Part shown: positions 44,465 to 52,760 of the stretch, piece after piece
Position numbering within the stretch: position 1 is the first letter of the stretch
How the letters are laid out: each line of letters opens with the position of its first letter
Assembly (NCBI GenBank): GCA_026390075.1
Contig: JAPLGP010000018.1
Span: 62,001-126,000, forward strand
Reading direction: 5' to 3'
From: Campylobacterales bacterium
GTDB taxonomy: Bacteria > Campylobacterota > Campylobacteria > Campylobacterales > Sulfurimonadaceae
DNA length: 64,000 bases
The notes under the pieces: generated by a model
What the model was told of the DNA's origin: nothing
The model's database searches: none
What the model saw: only the letters and a program-made list of their open reading frames with translations
Made by a program: the position numbers and the translations under genes

Positions 44465-45676
44465 ATGATTAGCTCACTACGAGGGATGAACGATATTTTA
44501 GAAGAGAATTATGAGAGGTTTACGCACTTTATAAACACTGCTACAAACATTGCTCAAAAATATGGTTTTCACTTTATAGAAACTCCTCTTTTAGAAGAAA
44601 CGGCTCTTTTTAAACGCTCCGTTGGTGAGTCTAGCGATATTGTCGGCAAAGAGATGTATCAGTTTATCGACAAGGGTGAAAATGATGTTTGCCTTCGTCC
44701 TGAGGGAACTGCTGGAGTTGTTCGTGCTTTTATTCAGAAGAAACTCGATAAAGCGGGTGGAACGCACAGATATTTTTATCATGGTTCTATGTTTCGCTAT
44801 GAGCGTCCGCAAAAAGGTCGTCTAAGACAGTTTCACCAGTTTGGTGTTGAGAGTTTTGGTGTTGAGAGTGTGTATGAAGATGCGGCGATGATTATGATGG
44901 CTGCGGATATACTCTTGGCATGTGGAATCGGTTATAGACTTCAGCTCAACTCTTTAGGTGACTCCAACTGTATGCCTCCTTACAAAGAAAATTTAGTTAA
45001 TTTTGTGACAAAACTAGAAGATAAAATCTGTGAAGATTGTGTGCGAAGGGTTGCAACAAACCCTATTCGTGTGCTTGATTGTAAAAATTCCACATGCCAA
45101 GATTTGTATGCAACTGCTCCAAAACTTATTAACAATTTATGTTCCACATGCCAAGATGATTTTGACAAACTCAAAAAAATTCTTGATGCAAACTCAATAG
45201 CCTATGAAATAAACACAAACCTCGTTCGTGGACTTGACTACTACTCAAAAACCGCTTTTGAATTTGTCAGCGATGACATTGGAAGCCAGAGTGCTATCGC
45301 TGGTGGCGGTCGTTATGACAGACTTGTAGAGTTTTTGGATGGTCGCCCTACTCCTGCGGTTGGTTTTGCGATGGGGATTGAGCGACTTATGGAACTTATC
45401 CAAATGCCAGAGGTTAAAAGAGAGGGGTATTATATCGGTGCGATGGATGATGAGGCAGTTGATTTAGTTATGAATCTTGCACACAAAAAAAGACAAACAG
45501 ATAAAACTACCATAGATTACAAAGCTAAAAATTTGAAAAATCACCTCAAAGGTGCAGATAAAGCAAATGCTAGATTTTGCTGTGTTATAGGCACAGATGA
45601 GCTAGAAAATGGAACGATTTGGATCAAAGATTTAGAAGAAAAAATAGAAAATAAAATACCTATCATGGAGTTTTAA
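44465..45676 (+). CDS. hisS: Histidyl-tRNA synthetase
   Basis: 403 residues, class II. Motif 2 FRYERPQKGRLRQFHQFG, histidine-specific LVRGLDYYSKTAFE and motif 3 AVGFAMGIERL. The insertion domain is Cys-rich (ICEDCVRR, LDCKNSTCQ, LCSTCQDD), perhaps a metal site. Three exact words lie in this one gene: 44915-44927 (LACG) and 45088-45100 and 45142-45154 (both read as STCQ, 54 bases apart). Confidence 0.97.
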   Translation: MISSLRGMNDILEENYERFTHFINTATNIAQKYGFHFIETPLLEETALFKRSVGESSDIVGKEMYQFIDKGENDVCLRPEGTAGVVRAFIQKKLDKAGGTHRYFYHGSMFRYERPQKGRLRQFHQFGVESFGVESVYEDAAMIMMAADILLACGIGYRLQLNSLGDSNCMPPYKENLVNFVTKLEDKICEDCVRRVATNPIRVLDCKNSTCQDLYATAPKLINNLCSTCQDDFDKLKKILDANSIAYEINTNLVRGLDYYSKTAFEFVSDDIGSQSAIAGGGRYDRLVEFLDGRPTPAVGFAMGIERLMELIQMPEVKREGYYIGAMDDEAVDLVMNLAHKKRQTDKTTIDYKAKNLKNHLKGADKANARFCCVIGTDELENGTIWIKDLEEKIENKIPIMEF

Positions 45677-47404
45677 TTGGACTTTATACACACTTTATGG
45701 AGTCTATTTTTAGATTTTTTTCAATTTTTTGTCGTTCTTGCAACTCTTTGGATTATTGCTCTTTTTGTTTACGACAAATATATTCAAAGACAACATGCTC
45801 TACTCATAAACTATCCCGTTATAGGTCGCTTTAGATATTTTTTTGAAGCACTCAGGGAACCTTTGCGTCAATACTTTGCTGAAGAGGTTTTTTATGATTC
45901 CAAAGATAAAGTGGATTGGGTCTATAAAGCTGCCAAAAATGTACCCAACTATATGTCTTTTTCTACGACACAGCCCTATTCTGGTTCAAGATTTATCATC
46001 AAAAATGCTACAACCGTGCTCAATGAAAATGAAGTAGATGAAGATACCAGTGTAGTTTTTGGTGCAAAGAGAGAGTTTCCTTTTATTTCTCACACTCCTA
46101 TTATCCGTTCTGCTATGAGTGATGGTTCTCTCAGCCCTGAAGCTATCCGTGCTTTTGCAATTGCAGGAGCAAGAACAGATTTAACGATAAATACAGGAGA
46201 AGGTTCACTTACTTCGAACCATCTTTTTACGCTGAAACCAGATTTGCAAAATGCTGATTTTCTTGAAATAGTTCAGAGTACGCCTTTTGCAGAGTTGGTT
46301 TTTAAGATAGGCGATACACTTTTTAACCGTGCTGTAGCACTTAAGTGGTACAGAACCATTTTACTCAACAAAAAAACGCAAAATACTTACATATATGACA
46401 CTGCTTCTCATGTTTTGTTTCGTGTCAATTGGAATGCTCCGCTTGACTCCTTCCCCAAAGAAGTCCCAAGCAGTGTAGGAAATATAATCTTTCAAATGAG
46501 TTCTGGATTGTATGGAGTTCGTGATGAAAATGGAAAATTTGACGAGGTAAAATACCAAAAAGTAATGAAATTTTGTCGTATGACAGAGATAAAAATTGCT
46601 CAAGGTGCAAAACAAACGGGCGGAAAACTCGGAGCATCCAAAGTAACTGCGGATGTTGCCTACTACAGAGGAGTTCCTGAGGGACAAAATATATTTTCAC
46701 CTAATCGTTTTCCTTATGCTGACTCCCTTTTTGACCTTTTAGATTTTGTAGAAAAGTTACAAAAATTATCTTCCAAACCTGTTGGTATGAAGATAGTTAT
46801 CTCAGATGCACATGCCGTAGAAGAGATGGCGCAGGAGATAGCGAAGCGAAAAGCGCAGGGAAGAAACATACCAGATTTTATCACCATAGATAGTGGCGAG
46901 GGCGGAAGTGCTACTGCACCGCTTGAACTGATGGAGTCTGTTGGACTTACGACAAATAACGCTTTATATCTTATGGATACAATCCTCAAAAAACATGGTG
47001 TTCGCCAAGATATAAAACTCATAGCAAGTGGAAAAATACTCACTTCAGACGATGCAATCATAACGATGTGTATGGGTGCGGATGCTGTTGGAATCGCAAG
47101 AGGTTTTATGATGAGTGGCGGTTGTATTCGGGCAAGAATGTGTTCAGGTTTTGGCTCACATGTCTGCCCTGTTGGCATGGCTACGCAAGATGAAAAAAAA
47201 CGAGCTTCGTATTTGGTTGTCAAAAAGGGAGAAGAGATAGGAAACTATCACAAAAATCTTGTTAAAAACATGAAAGTTGTTTTGTGTGTTATGGGTGTTA
47301 AAAGTCTCAAAGATTTAAACAAATCATTCTTGACTTTCAAAAATAGAAATGGTGAAATATATTTTAATGTAGATACATATTTTCACAACAAACTTCACAT
47401 ATAG
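45677..47404 (+). CDS. Membrane-anchored FMN-binding glutamate-synthase-like protein
   Basis: 575 residues, TTG start immediately after hisS. N-terminal membrane segment (about 12-30), then a GltB-type FMN barrel: TTQPYSGSRF, FPFISHTPIIRSAMSDGSLS, GAKQTGGKLGASKVT, ITIDSGEGGSATAPLELMESVG, the three-Cys Fe-S loop GCIRARMCSGFGSHVCPVGMATQ. It lacks the glutaminase domain, so it is the 'glutamate synthase domain' family rather than GltB; the natural reaction is not established. Confidence 0.88.
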   Translation: MDFIHTLWSLFLDFFQFFVVLATLWIIALFVYDKYIQRQHALLINYPVIGRFRYFFEALREPLRQYFAEEVFYDSKDKVDWVYKAAKNVPNYMSFSTTQPYSGSRFIIKNATTVLNENEVDEDTSVVFGAKREFPFISHTPIIRSAMSDGSLSPEAIRAFAIAGARTDLTINTGEGSLTSNHLFTLKPDLQNADFLEIVQSTPFAELVFKIGDTLFNRAVALKWYRTILLNKKTQNTYIYDTASHVLFRVNWNAPLDSFPKEVPSSVGNIIFQMSSGLYGVRDENGKFDEVKYQKVMKFCRMTEIKIAQGAKQTGGKLGASKVTADVAYYRGVPEGQNIFSPNRFPYADSLFDLLDFVEKLQKLSSKPVGMKIVISDAHAVEEMAQEIAKRKAQGRNIPDFITIDSGEGGSATAPLELMESVGLTTNNALYLMDTILKKHGVRQDIKLIASGKILTSDDAIITMCMGADAVGIARGFMMSGGCIRARMCSGFGSHVCPVGMATQDEKKRASYLVVKKGEEIGNYHKNLVKNMKVVLCVMGVKSLKDLNKSFLTFKNRNGEIYFNVDTYFHNKLHI

Positions 47405-47415
47405 GAAAAATATAA

Positions 47416-49245
47416 ATGAATAATTACGGTCTCGATATTTGGTCAAATAACAATTTTATAGTAGAAGATGGGCAGTTAAAACTAAACTATAAAAGTATGC
47501 CTTCTCTTTTACAAATCATAGAAGAGATTCGCTCAAACGATGTAAGAGGTCCTATTTTACTAAGGTTTCCACATCTTATAAAAAGACAGATAAAAAGCTT
47601 GTACTCCTATTTTGACAAAGCAATGAATGAAAACTCTTACAAAGGCAAGTTTAACGCTGTTTTTCCTCTTAAAGTAAATCAGTTTCCACATGCCGTAGAA
47701 GCCATAACATCTCAAGGCGCACAGTTTAATTACGGGCTTGAAGCGGGTTCAAAAGCAGAACTTATTTTAGCGATGAGCAAAACGCCGATTGGTGCGAACA
47801 TTACCGTCAATGGTTTTAAAGATAAAGAGATGATTACGCTTGGATTTATCGCGGCACAAAGTGGTCATAACATCACCATTACTATCGAAGGTCTCGGTGA
47901 ACTTGAAACAATTATAGAAGTTGCAAAAGAGTGTAACCTCAAAGTTCCTCATATAGGAATCAGAGTAAGACTTCATAGTGCTGGAAGCGGTATTTGGGCA
48001 AAAAGTGGAGGAATGGATGCAAAGTTTGGTCTGACTTCTACAGAAATCATCGAGGCTATAAAACTTCTTAGAGAAGACAACTTACTCCAACATTTAAGCA
48101 TGATTCACTTTCACATCGGCTCTCAAATGTCAGATATTGCTCCACTCAAACGCGCTTTGCGTGAAGCTGGAAATATTTATGCAGAACTTAAAAAAATGGG
48201 TGCTGAAGCCCTTGATAGCATCAATATCGGTGGTGGTTTAGCGGTCGAGTATAACCAACATACGCACTCAAAATCTCGTAACTACTCGGTTGAAGAGTTT
48301 TCAAGCAGTGTTGTTTTCTTGCTTAAAGAAATTATGGATGCAAAAAAAGTACAGCATCCAAATATTTTTACAGAATCAGGAAGATTTATCGTAGCTTCCC
48401 ATGCAGTTTTAATTACACCTGTTTTAGAGTTGTTTACGCAGGATTATCAAGAGAAGCTAATTAACTTTAAAGAGGTAAATCCACCTCTCATCAATGAACT
48501 CATCGACCTTAACAAGCTACTCAATAACAAAAATTGTATAGAATACCTGCATGATGCACTTGACCACATGGAATCCATTTTAACTCTTTTTGATTTGGGT
48601 TATATCGACCTACAAGACCGCTCAAACGCTGAAATTTTAGTTCATAACATTATCAAAAAAGCGTTGTATTTGACATCTTCAAATCCAACAAATGAGCTTG
48701 AAGAACTACAAGTGAGACTTCAAGAAAGATATTTGATAAACGCTTCTATATTTCAAAGTTTGCCAGATTATTGGGGTTTAAATCAGCATTTTCCTATTAT
48801 GCCACTTCATAATCTAAACTCCGTTCCTCTACGAGCTGCTTCACTTTGGGATATCACATGTGACAGCGATGGGGAGATAGGTTTTAACCCTGAAAAACCG
48901 CTTTATTTGCATGATGTAAACTTAGATGAAGAAGAGTACTATTTAGGCTTCTTTAATGTTGGAGCGTATCAAGAAACACTAGGTATGAATCACAATCTTT
49001 TTACACATCCTAGTGAATACACTATTCATGTAAATGACAGTGGCTATGAAATTACAAACGAAGTAGAATCAAAAAATATTTTAGATATTTTAGAGTCTAT
49101 TGGATACGAAAAAAATGAAATTTTAAATAAACTTAAAACAGATTTGAGCAGTAGCGAATTTATTACAGAAAAAGAAAAAGATGATACACTTGCAAAACTT
49201 CAGATATTCCTCAAACAAAATGGATATCTAAGAACTACATATTAG
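47416..49245 (+). CDS. speA: Biosynthetic arginine decarboxylase
   Basis: 609 residues, alanine-racemase-fold PLP enzyme making agmatine for polyamine synthesis. PLP lysine in FPLKVNQFPHAV, HFHIGSQMSD, NIGGGLAVEY, ESGRFIVASHAV; C-terminal CDSDGEIGF (active-site Cys region) and FNVGAYQETLG. The TTCCACATGCC word at 47684-47694 encodes the FPHA right beside the PLP lysine motif. Confidence 0.96.
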   Translation: MNNYGLDIWSNNNFIVEDGQLKLNYKSMPSLLQIIEEIRSNDVRGPILLRFPHLIKRQIKSLYSYFDKAMNENSYKGKFNAVFPLKVNQFPHAVEAITSQGAQFNYGLEAGSKAELILAMSKTPIGANITVNGFKDKEMITLGFIAAQSGHNITITIEGLGELETIIEVAKECNLKVPHIGIRVRLHSAGSGIWAKSGGMDAKFGLTSTEIIEAIKLLREDNLLQHLSMIHFHIGSQMSDIAPLKRALREAGNIYAELKKMGAEALDSINIGGGLAVEYNQHTHSKSRNYSVEEFSSSVVFLLKEIMDAKKVQHPNIFTESGRFIVASHAVLITPVLELFTQDYQEKLINFKEVNPPLINELIDLNKLLNNKNCIEYLHDALDHMESILTLFDLGYIDLQDRSNAEILVHNIIKKALYLTSSNPTNELEELQVRLQERYLINASIFQSLPDYWGLNQHFPIMPLHNLNSVPLRAASLWDITCDSDGEIGFNPEKPLYLHDVNLDEEEYYLGFFNVGAYQETLGMNHNLFTHPSEYTIHVNDSGYEITNEVESKNILDILESIGYEKNEILNKLKTDLSSSEFITEKEKDDTLAKLQIFLKQNGYLRTTY

Positions 49246-49254
49246 AGGTGTATT

Positions 49255-49956
49255 TTGGGACTTTTTAGAGATATAAGAGAAGATTTTTCTAATGCTTACG
49301 AAAATGACCCTGCTCTAAACTCATGGGTTGATTTTATTTTTAATTATCCAGGAGTTTGGGCTGTTGCATGGTATAGAATTGCTCATAGATTTCATAATGC
49401 TCACTTTAAAAGATTAGCAAGAATGATTATGGGGTTCAACCAAATTATAACAAATATCGATATTCACCCCGCAGCCATTATAGGAAGACGCGTTTTCATA
49501 GACCATGGAACAGGTGTAGTCATCGGCGAAACAACAATCATAGAAGAAGATGTTTTGATATACCAAGGCGTAACTCTTGGTGGAGTTTCTCTCAAACAAG
49601 GTAAACGACACCCTACCATCAAAAGAGGTGCTGTTATCGGTGCTGGTGCGAAAGTCCTTGGTAATATCATTGTAGGCGAGTATGCAAAAATAGGTGCAAA
49701 TTCTGTTGTGGTAAAGGAAGTGCCAGACTGTTCAACTGCCATAGGAATTCCTGCACATGTAATTGAAAAAGGAAGATGTAAAGACCCATTTATGCACAAT
49801 ATGCTTCCTGATATCAACAAAGAAATGTTTGAATATTTACTCAAAAGAGTTGCTGTTTTAGAGCATATTTTAGTAGAAGATAATAAAAACTTATTAGAAC
49901 AAGATTTACAACTAGAAAACATCTACGAATCATTTATTAAAGCTATGAAAAACTGA
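49255..49956 (+). CDS. cysE: Serine O-acetyltransferase
   Basis: 233 residues, TTG start with SD TAGAGGTG. Left-handed beta-helix hexapeptide repeats, FIDHGTGVVIGETTII with the catalytic His/Asp, HPTIKRGAVIGAGAKVLG. It makes O-acetylserine for cysteine synthesis. Follows speA by 9 bases. Confidence 0.96.
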   Translation: MGLFRDIREDFSNAYENDPALNSWVDFIFNYPGVWAVAWYRIAHRFHNAHFKRLARMIMGFNQIITNIDIHPAAIIGRRVFIDHGTGVVIGETTIIEEDVLIYQGVTLGGVSLKQGKRHPTIKRGAVIGAGAKVLGNIIVGEYAKIGANSVVVKEVPDCSTAIGIPAHVIEKGRCKDPFMHNMLPDINKEMFEYLLKRVAVLEHILVEDNKNLLEQDLQLENIYESFIKAMKN

Positions 49957-50022
49957 TAATTTAGGCTTATATATAATATTATTTCAGTACAATGCCGAAA
50001 AATTTTCACCTAAAGGGTTAAC

Positions 50023-51192
50023 ATGCTAACAGACCGCATTAACACACTATCTGAATCAATAACAATCGCGATTAGTACGCTCGCTCAAGAGCTAAAAGCA
50101 CAGGGAAAAGATATACTTAGCTTTTCTGCTGGTGAACCAGACTTTGATACACCACAAGTTATCAAAAATGCGGCAATCGCTGCAATCAATGAAGGTTTTA
50201 CAAAATACACTGCCGTGGATGGAATTCCTACTCTTAAAGCTGCAATAGCAAACAAGCTCAAAAGAGACAACGGTTTAACTTACGCTCCAAATCAAATCAT
50301 CACAAACAACGGTGCAAAACATTCACTTTTTAACCTTTTTGCAGCAATAATCCAAAAAGGGGATGAAGTTATTATCCCTGCACCTTACTGGGTTACTTAT
50401 CCTGAGCTTGTTTTATACTACGGGGGAACTGTTGTAGAGATACAAACAAATGATGACACAGCATTTAAAATCACACCTGAGCAACTTAAAAATGCTCTTA
50501 CACCTAAAACTAAAATGTTAGTATTAACTTCTCCATCCAATCCAACTGGTTCTGTTTATTCAAAAGAGGAACTCACAGCACTTGGAAAAGTTCTCGAAGG
50601 GACGGATGTCATCGTTGCAAGTGATGAGATGTATGAAAAACTCATCTATGATGGCGAGTTTACTTCAAGTGCAGCTGTAAGCGAAGACATGTACAAAAGA
50701 ACTGTGACTATCAACGGACTCAGTAAATCAGTTGCTATGACTGGATGGAGATTTGGTTACATGGCAGCGCATAACACAGAACTTATCCAAGCGACTAAAA
50801 AACTACAATCTCAAAGCACTTCAAATATCAACTCTATCACGCAAAAAGCGGCGATTGTAGGGCTTAATGGCGATGCAGATGCAGATATCGAGATGATGAG
50901 AAAAGCGTTTAAAGAGCGTCGTGATGAAGCGGTAAAACTTTTTAATGCAGTCGAGGGTTTAAGCGTTGTAAAACCTGATGGTGCATTTTATCTGTTTGTA
51001 AACATTAAAGAAGTAAGCAACGATTCTATGGAATTTTGTAAAAATTTACTTGAAAAAACTGGTGTAGCGGTCATTCCAGGTGTTGGTTTTGGAAGCGAAG
51101 GGTATTTTAGATTTAGTTTTGCAACTGACATTGAAAGTATTCGCGCAGGTATAAAAAGAATAGAGAGTTTTGTAAAAGAGTTAAAAGCATAA
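50023..51192 (+). CDS. aspC: Aspartate aminotransferase, class I
   Basis: 389 residues. PLP lysine in NGLSKSVAMTGWRFGY, SFSAGEPDFDTP, NNGAKHSLFNLF, LTSPSNPTGSVYS. It transfers amino groups between aspartate and 2-oxoglutarate; the type I-gamma (AspB-like) subfamily is the closest. Ends 5 bases before a repeat-type terminator. Confidence 0.94.
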   Translation: MLTDRINTLSESITIAISTLAQELKAQGKDILSFSAGEPDFDTPQVIKNAAIAAINEGFTKYTAVDGIPTLKAAIANKLKRDNGLTYAPNQIITNNGAKHSLFNLFAAIIQKGDEVIIPAPYWVTYPELVLYYGGTVVEIQTNDDTAFKITPEQLKNALTPKTKMLVLTSPSNPTGSVYSKEELTALGKVLEGTDVIVASDEMYEKLIYDGEFTSSAAVSEDMYKRTVTINGLSKSVAMTGWRFGYMAAHNTELIQATKKLQSQSTSNINSITQKAAIVGLNGDADADIEMMRKAFKERRDEAVKLFNAVEGLSVVKPDGAFYLFVNIKEVSNDSMEFCKNLLEKTGVAVIPGVGFGSEGYFRFSFATDIESIRAGIKRIESFVKELKA

Positions 51193-51197
51193 AACAT

Positions 51198-51221
51198 TTC
51201 CACATGCCATGGCATGTGGAA
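51198..51221. terminator. Perfect 24-bp palindrome of two TTCCACATGCCA words
   Basis: The word at 51198-51209 and its complement at 51210-51221, identical to 1540-1563. It lies between convergent aspC (ends 51192) and the small unknown gene (ends 51229), 5-7 bases from each stop codon. A bidirectional terminator is the simplest reading. Confidence 0.7.
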
Positions 51222-51228
51222 ATCAAAA

Positions 51229-51432
51229 CTATTGAAGCGCTTTCAAAGCTTCAATAACTTCCTCTAAATTACCCATCGGAATATGTACTTTCCACTCAGG
51301 CTCATCCGCATTTCCAGCCAAAGATATACCAATACTAGCCACAGTACCACTTTTTTCACCATAAGGCTTTTCGATTTTCATTATAGAAATAACACCCTTT
51401 TTTGTTCCACTGAGTTCAATTGTTTTTGACAT
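51229..51432 (-). CDS. Conserved-looking small protein, unknown function
   Basis: 67 residues with no signal peptide or membrane segment. The sequence looks like a compact beta-rich domain (GTKKGVISIMKIEKPYG, VASIGISLAG, PEWKVHIP) followed by a helix (LEEVIEALKAL). A good SD (AAGGAAT) precedes the ATG. It may share a transcript with lpxD just upstream (21-base gap). I do not recognise it. Confidence 0.7.
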   Translation of the reverse strand: MSKTIELSGTKKGVISIMKIEKPYGEKSGTVASIGISLAGNADEPEWKVHIPMGNLEEVIEALKALQ

Positions 51433-51453
51433 TTTCTATTCCTTAATTTTATT

Positions 51454-52404
51454 TTACTGCATGAGTTTAGCTATTTTCGCCTGAAGTTTGAGCCATATTT
51501 TATGTTCCATCAAAGGAAAACCAGAAAATGTTAAGCCACTTTCTTTGATGCTTTTTGTCACACCGCTTCTCGCTGCCATGGTTGTAAATGGTGCGATTGA
51601 GAGATGTCCTGCTGTAGCACTCTGCCCTCCCATGACAACATTTCTACCCATAGTTGTTGAGCCTGATATCCCCGCTTGAGCGACTATTACACTGTATTCG
51701 CCTATTATAGAGTTATGTCCAATCTGAACTAAATTGTCTATGTGAACACCTTTTTTTATCAGTGTAGTTGCAAGAGCAGCTCTGTCTATTGTTGTTGAAC
51801 TTCCTATCTCGACATCATCTTCTATAACCACATTTCCATTTTGATAAATTTTTCTATGTTCACCCATTTTATTGGTAGCAAATCCAAAACCATCACTTCC
51901 TATGCTTGTGTTTGAATGGATAATACAATTATTCCCGATTTTACAATCTCTATAAACTGTTACACTCGGATAAATGATAGTGTTATCTCCGATGACGCAA
52001 TTTGTACCGATATAAACATGCGCCATAATTGTGCAGTTTTTACCGATAATCGCACCATTTGCCAATTCTGCTTTGGATGAAATTTTACTCCCCTCGCCTA
52101 TCTCGGCATGTGGAAGTGACTCATCTTCGATACTTGGTGCGAAAAATTTTGAGAGTGTTGCCATTTGCCAGTAAACTGCATCCACAACCAAAGCTGAACA
52201 TCCGTGAGGAACAAACTCTTTTGTTGCTTTATCAACTATAATCGCACCAGCATTTGTGTCTTGTATCTCTTTAATATATTTAGAGTTTGAAACAAAAGAT
52301 ATTTCAGATTTTGAAGCATCTTTAAGCGTATTCATTCTGCTTACTTCAAAATTTTCACCAATTAACTCCGCATCTATAATTTTTGCTATCTCTTTTAAAT
52401 CCAT
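51454..52404 (-). CDS. lpxD: UDP-3-O-acylglucosamine N-acyltransferase
   Basis: 316 residues. N-terminal uridine-binding domain (about 1-95), then left-handed beta-helix hexapeptides with the catalytic His in VQIGHNSIIGEY and the conserved SNTSIGSDGFGFA and GGQSATAGHL. It adds the second acyl chain in lipid A synthesis. The word at 52104-52115 encodes LPHAE. Confidence 0.95.
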   Translation of the reverse strand: MDLKEIAKIIDAELIGENFEVSRMNTLKDASKSEISFVSNSKYIKEIQDTNAGAIIVDKATKEFVPHGCSALVVDAVYWQMATLSKFFAPSIEDESLPHAEIGEGSKISSKAELANGAIIGKNCTIMAHVYIGTNCVIGDNTIIYPSVTVYRDCKIGNNCIIHSNTSIGSDGFGFATNKMGEHRKIYQNGNVVIEDDVEIGSSTTIDRAALATTLIKKGVHIDNLVQIGHNSIIGEYSVIVAQAGISGSTTMGRNVVMGGQSATAGHLSIAPFTTMAARSGVTKSIKESGLTFSGFPLMEHKIWLKLQAKIAKLMQ

Positions 52405-52424
52405 AATAAAACCTCTTATAATGC

Positions 52425-52502
52425 TTTGAAGTAAACAAGAGTGTTACACCTTGTTAAATATTTTTCATTATTTTACACTTTTTCCCTTTCATTTACTTCA
52501 AA
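52425..52502. promoter_or_regulatory. Widely spaced 11-bp inverted repeat in the lpxD/riboswitch intergenic region
   Basis: TTTGAAGTAAA (52425-52435) and TTTACTTCAAA (52492-52502) are perfect complements 56 bases apart, between divergent lpxD and the riboswitch transcript. Inside them AACAAG/CTTGTT also pair. Possible paired operator sites; otherwise the 52405-52590 stretch is AT-rich with no ORF. Confidence 0.35.
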
Positions 52503-52590
52503 TATTCTTATGCATAAATAACCCTTATTGTATATTGAAATGACTCAAAAAACCAAACGATTTAAATTTTATATTCTATTTAAACATCTT

Positions 52591-52681
52591 ATTGTACAAT
52601 TCACGGACATAAAGCCAAACTTATCGTGAGGTAAGGACGGAAAGTCACGAATCTTTTTGATAAAGATTGTCGGACTGCAAT
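52591..52681 (+). promoter_or_regulatory. Cyclic-di-GMP-I (GEMM) riboswitch aptamer
   Basis: The conserved core is readable: TCACGGACATAAAGCCAAAC, then stem CTTATC/GGTAAG capped by a GTGA tetraloop (52620-52635), then GGACGGAAAGTCACG, a second stem AATCTTT/AAAGATT (52650-52668) and GTCGGACTGC. The closing helix ATTGTA (52591-52596) pairs with TGCAAT (52676-52681). Aligned from memory to the Vibrio Vc2 aptamer, the ligand-contacting G20 and A47 are kept, and the G21-C46 pair is swapped to C-G, a compensatory change. A -10-like TATATT is at 52570-52575. It precedes the ATG at 52761 by 79 bases. CTGCAA (52675-52680) can also pair with TTGCAG (52701-52706), a possible expression-platform switch. 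Confidence 0.85.
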
Positions 52682-52760
52682 AAAGTTTCATACTCTTAGT
52701 TTGCAGCATTCAATACAATCTTCTTCTCAAAAAGTACATATAATATTGTTAAGGAAGGGT

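Noticed and set aside
52601-52700. SRP RNA or other small structural RNA at the same place as the riboswitch
   Set aside because: The conserved GEMM core, two capped stems and the closing helix fit c-di-GMP-I much better; no SRP Alu/S-domain signature is present.
52701-52760. TTG start of the riboswitch-controlled gene
   Set aside because: It lies in the riboswitch expression platform and has no SD, whereas the ATG at 52761 has AAGGA at good spacing.
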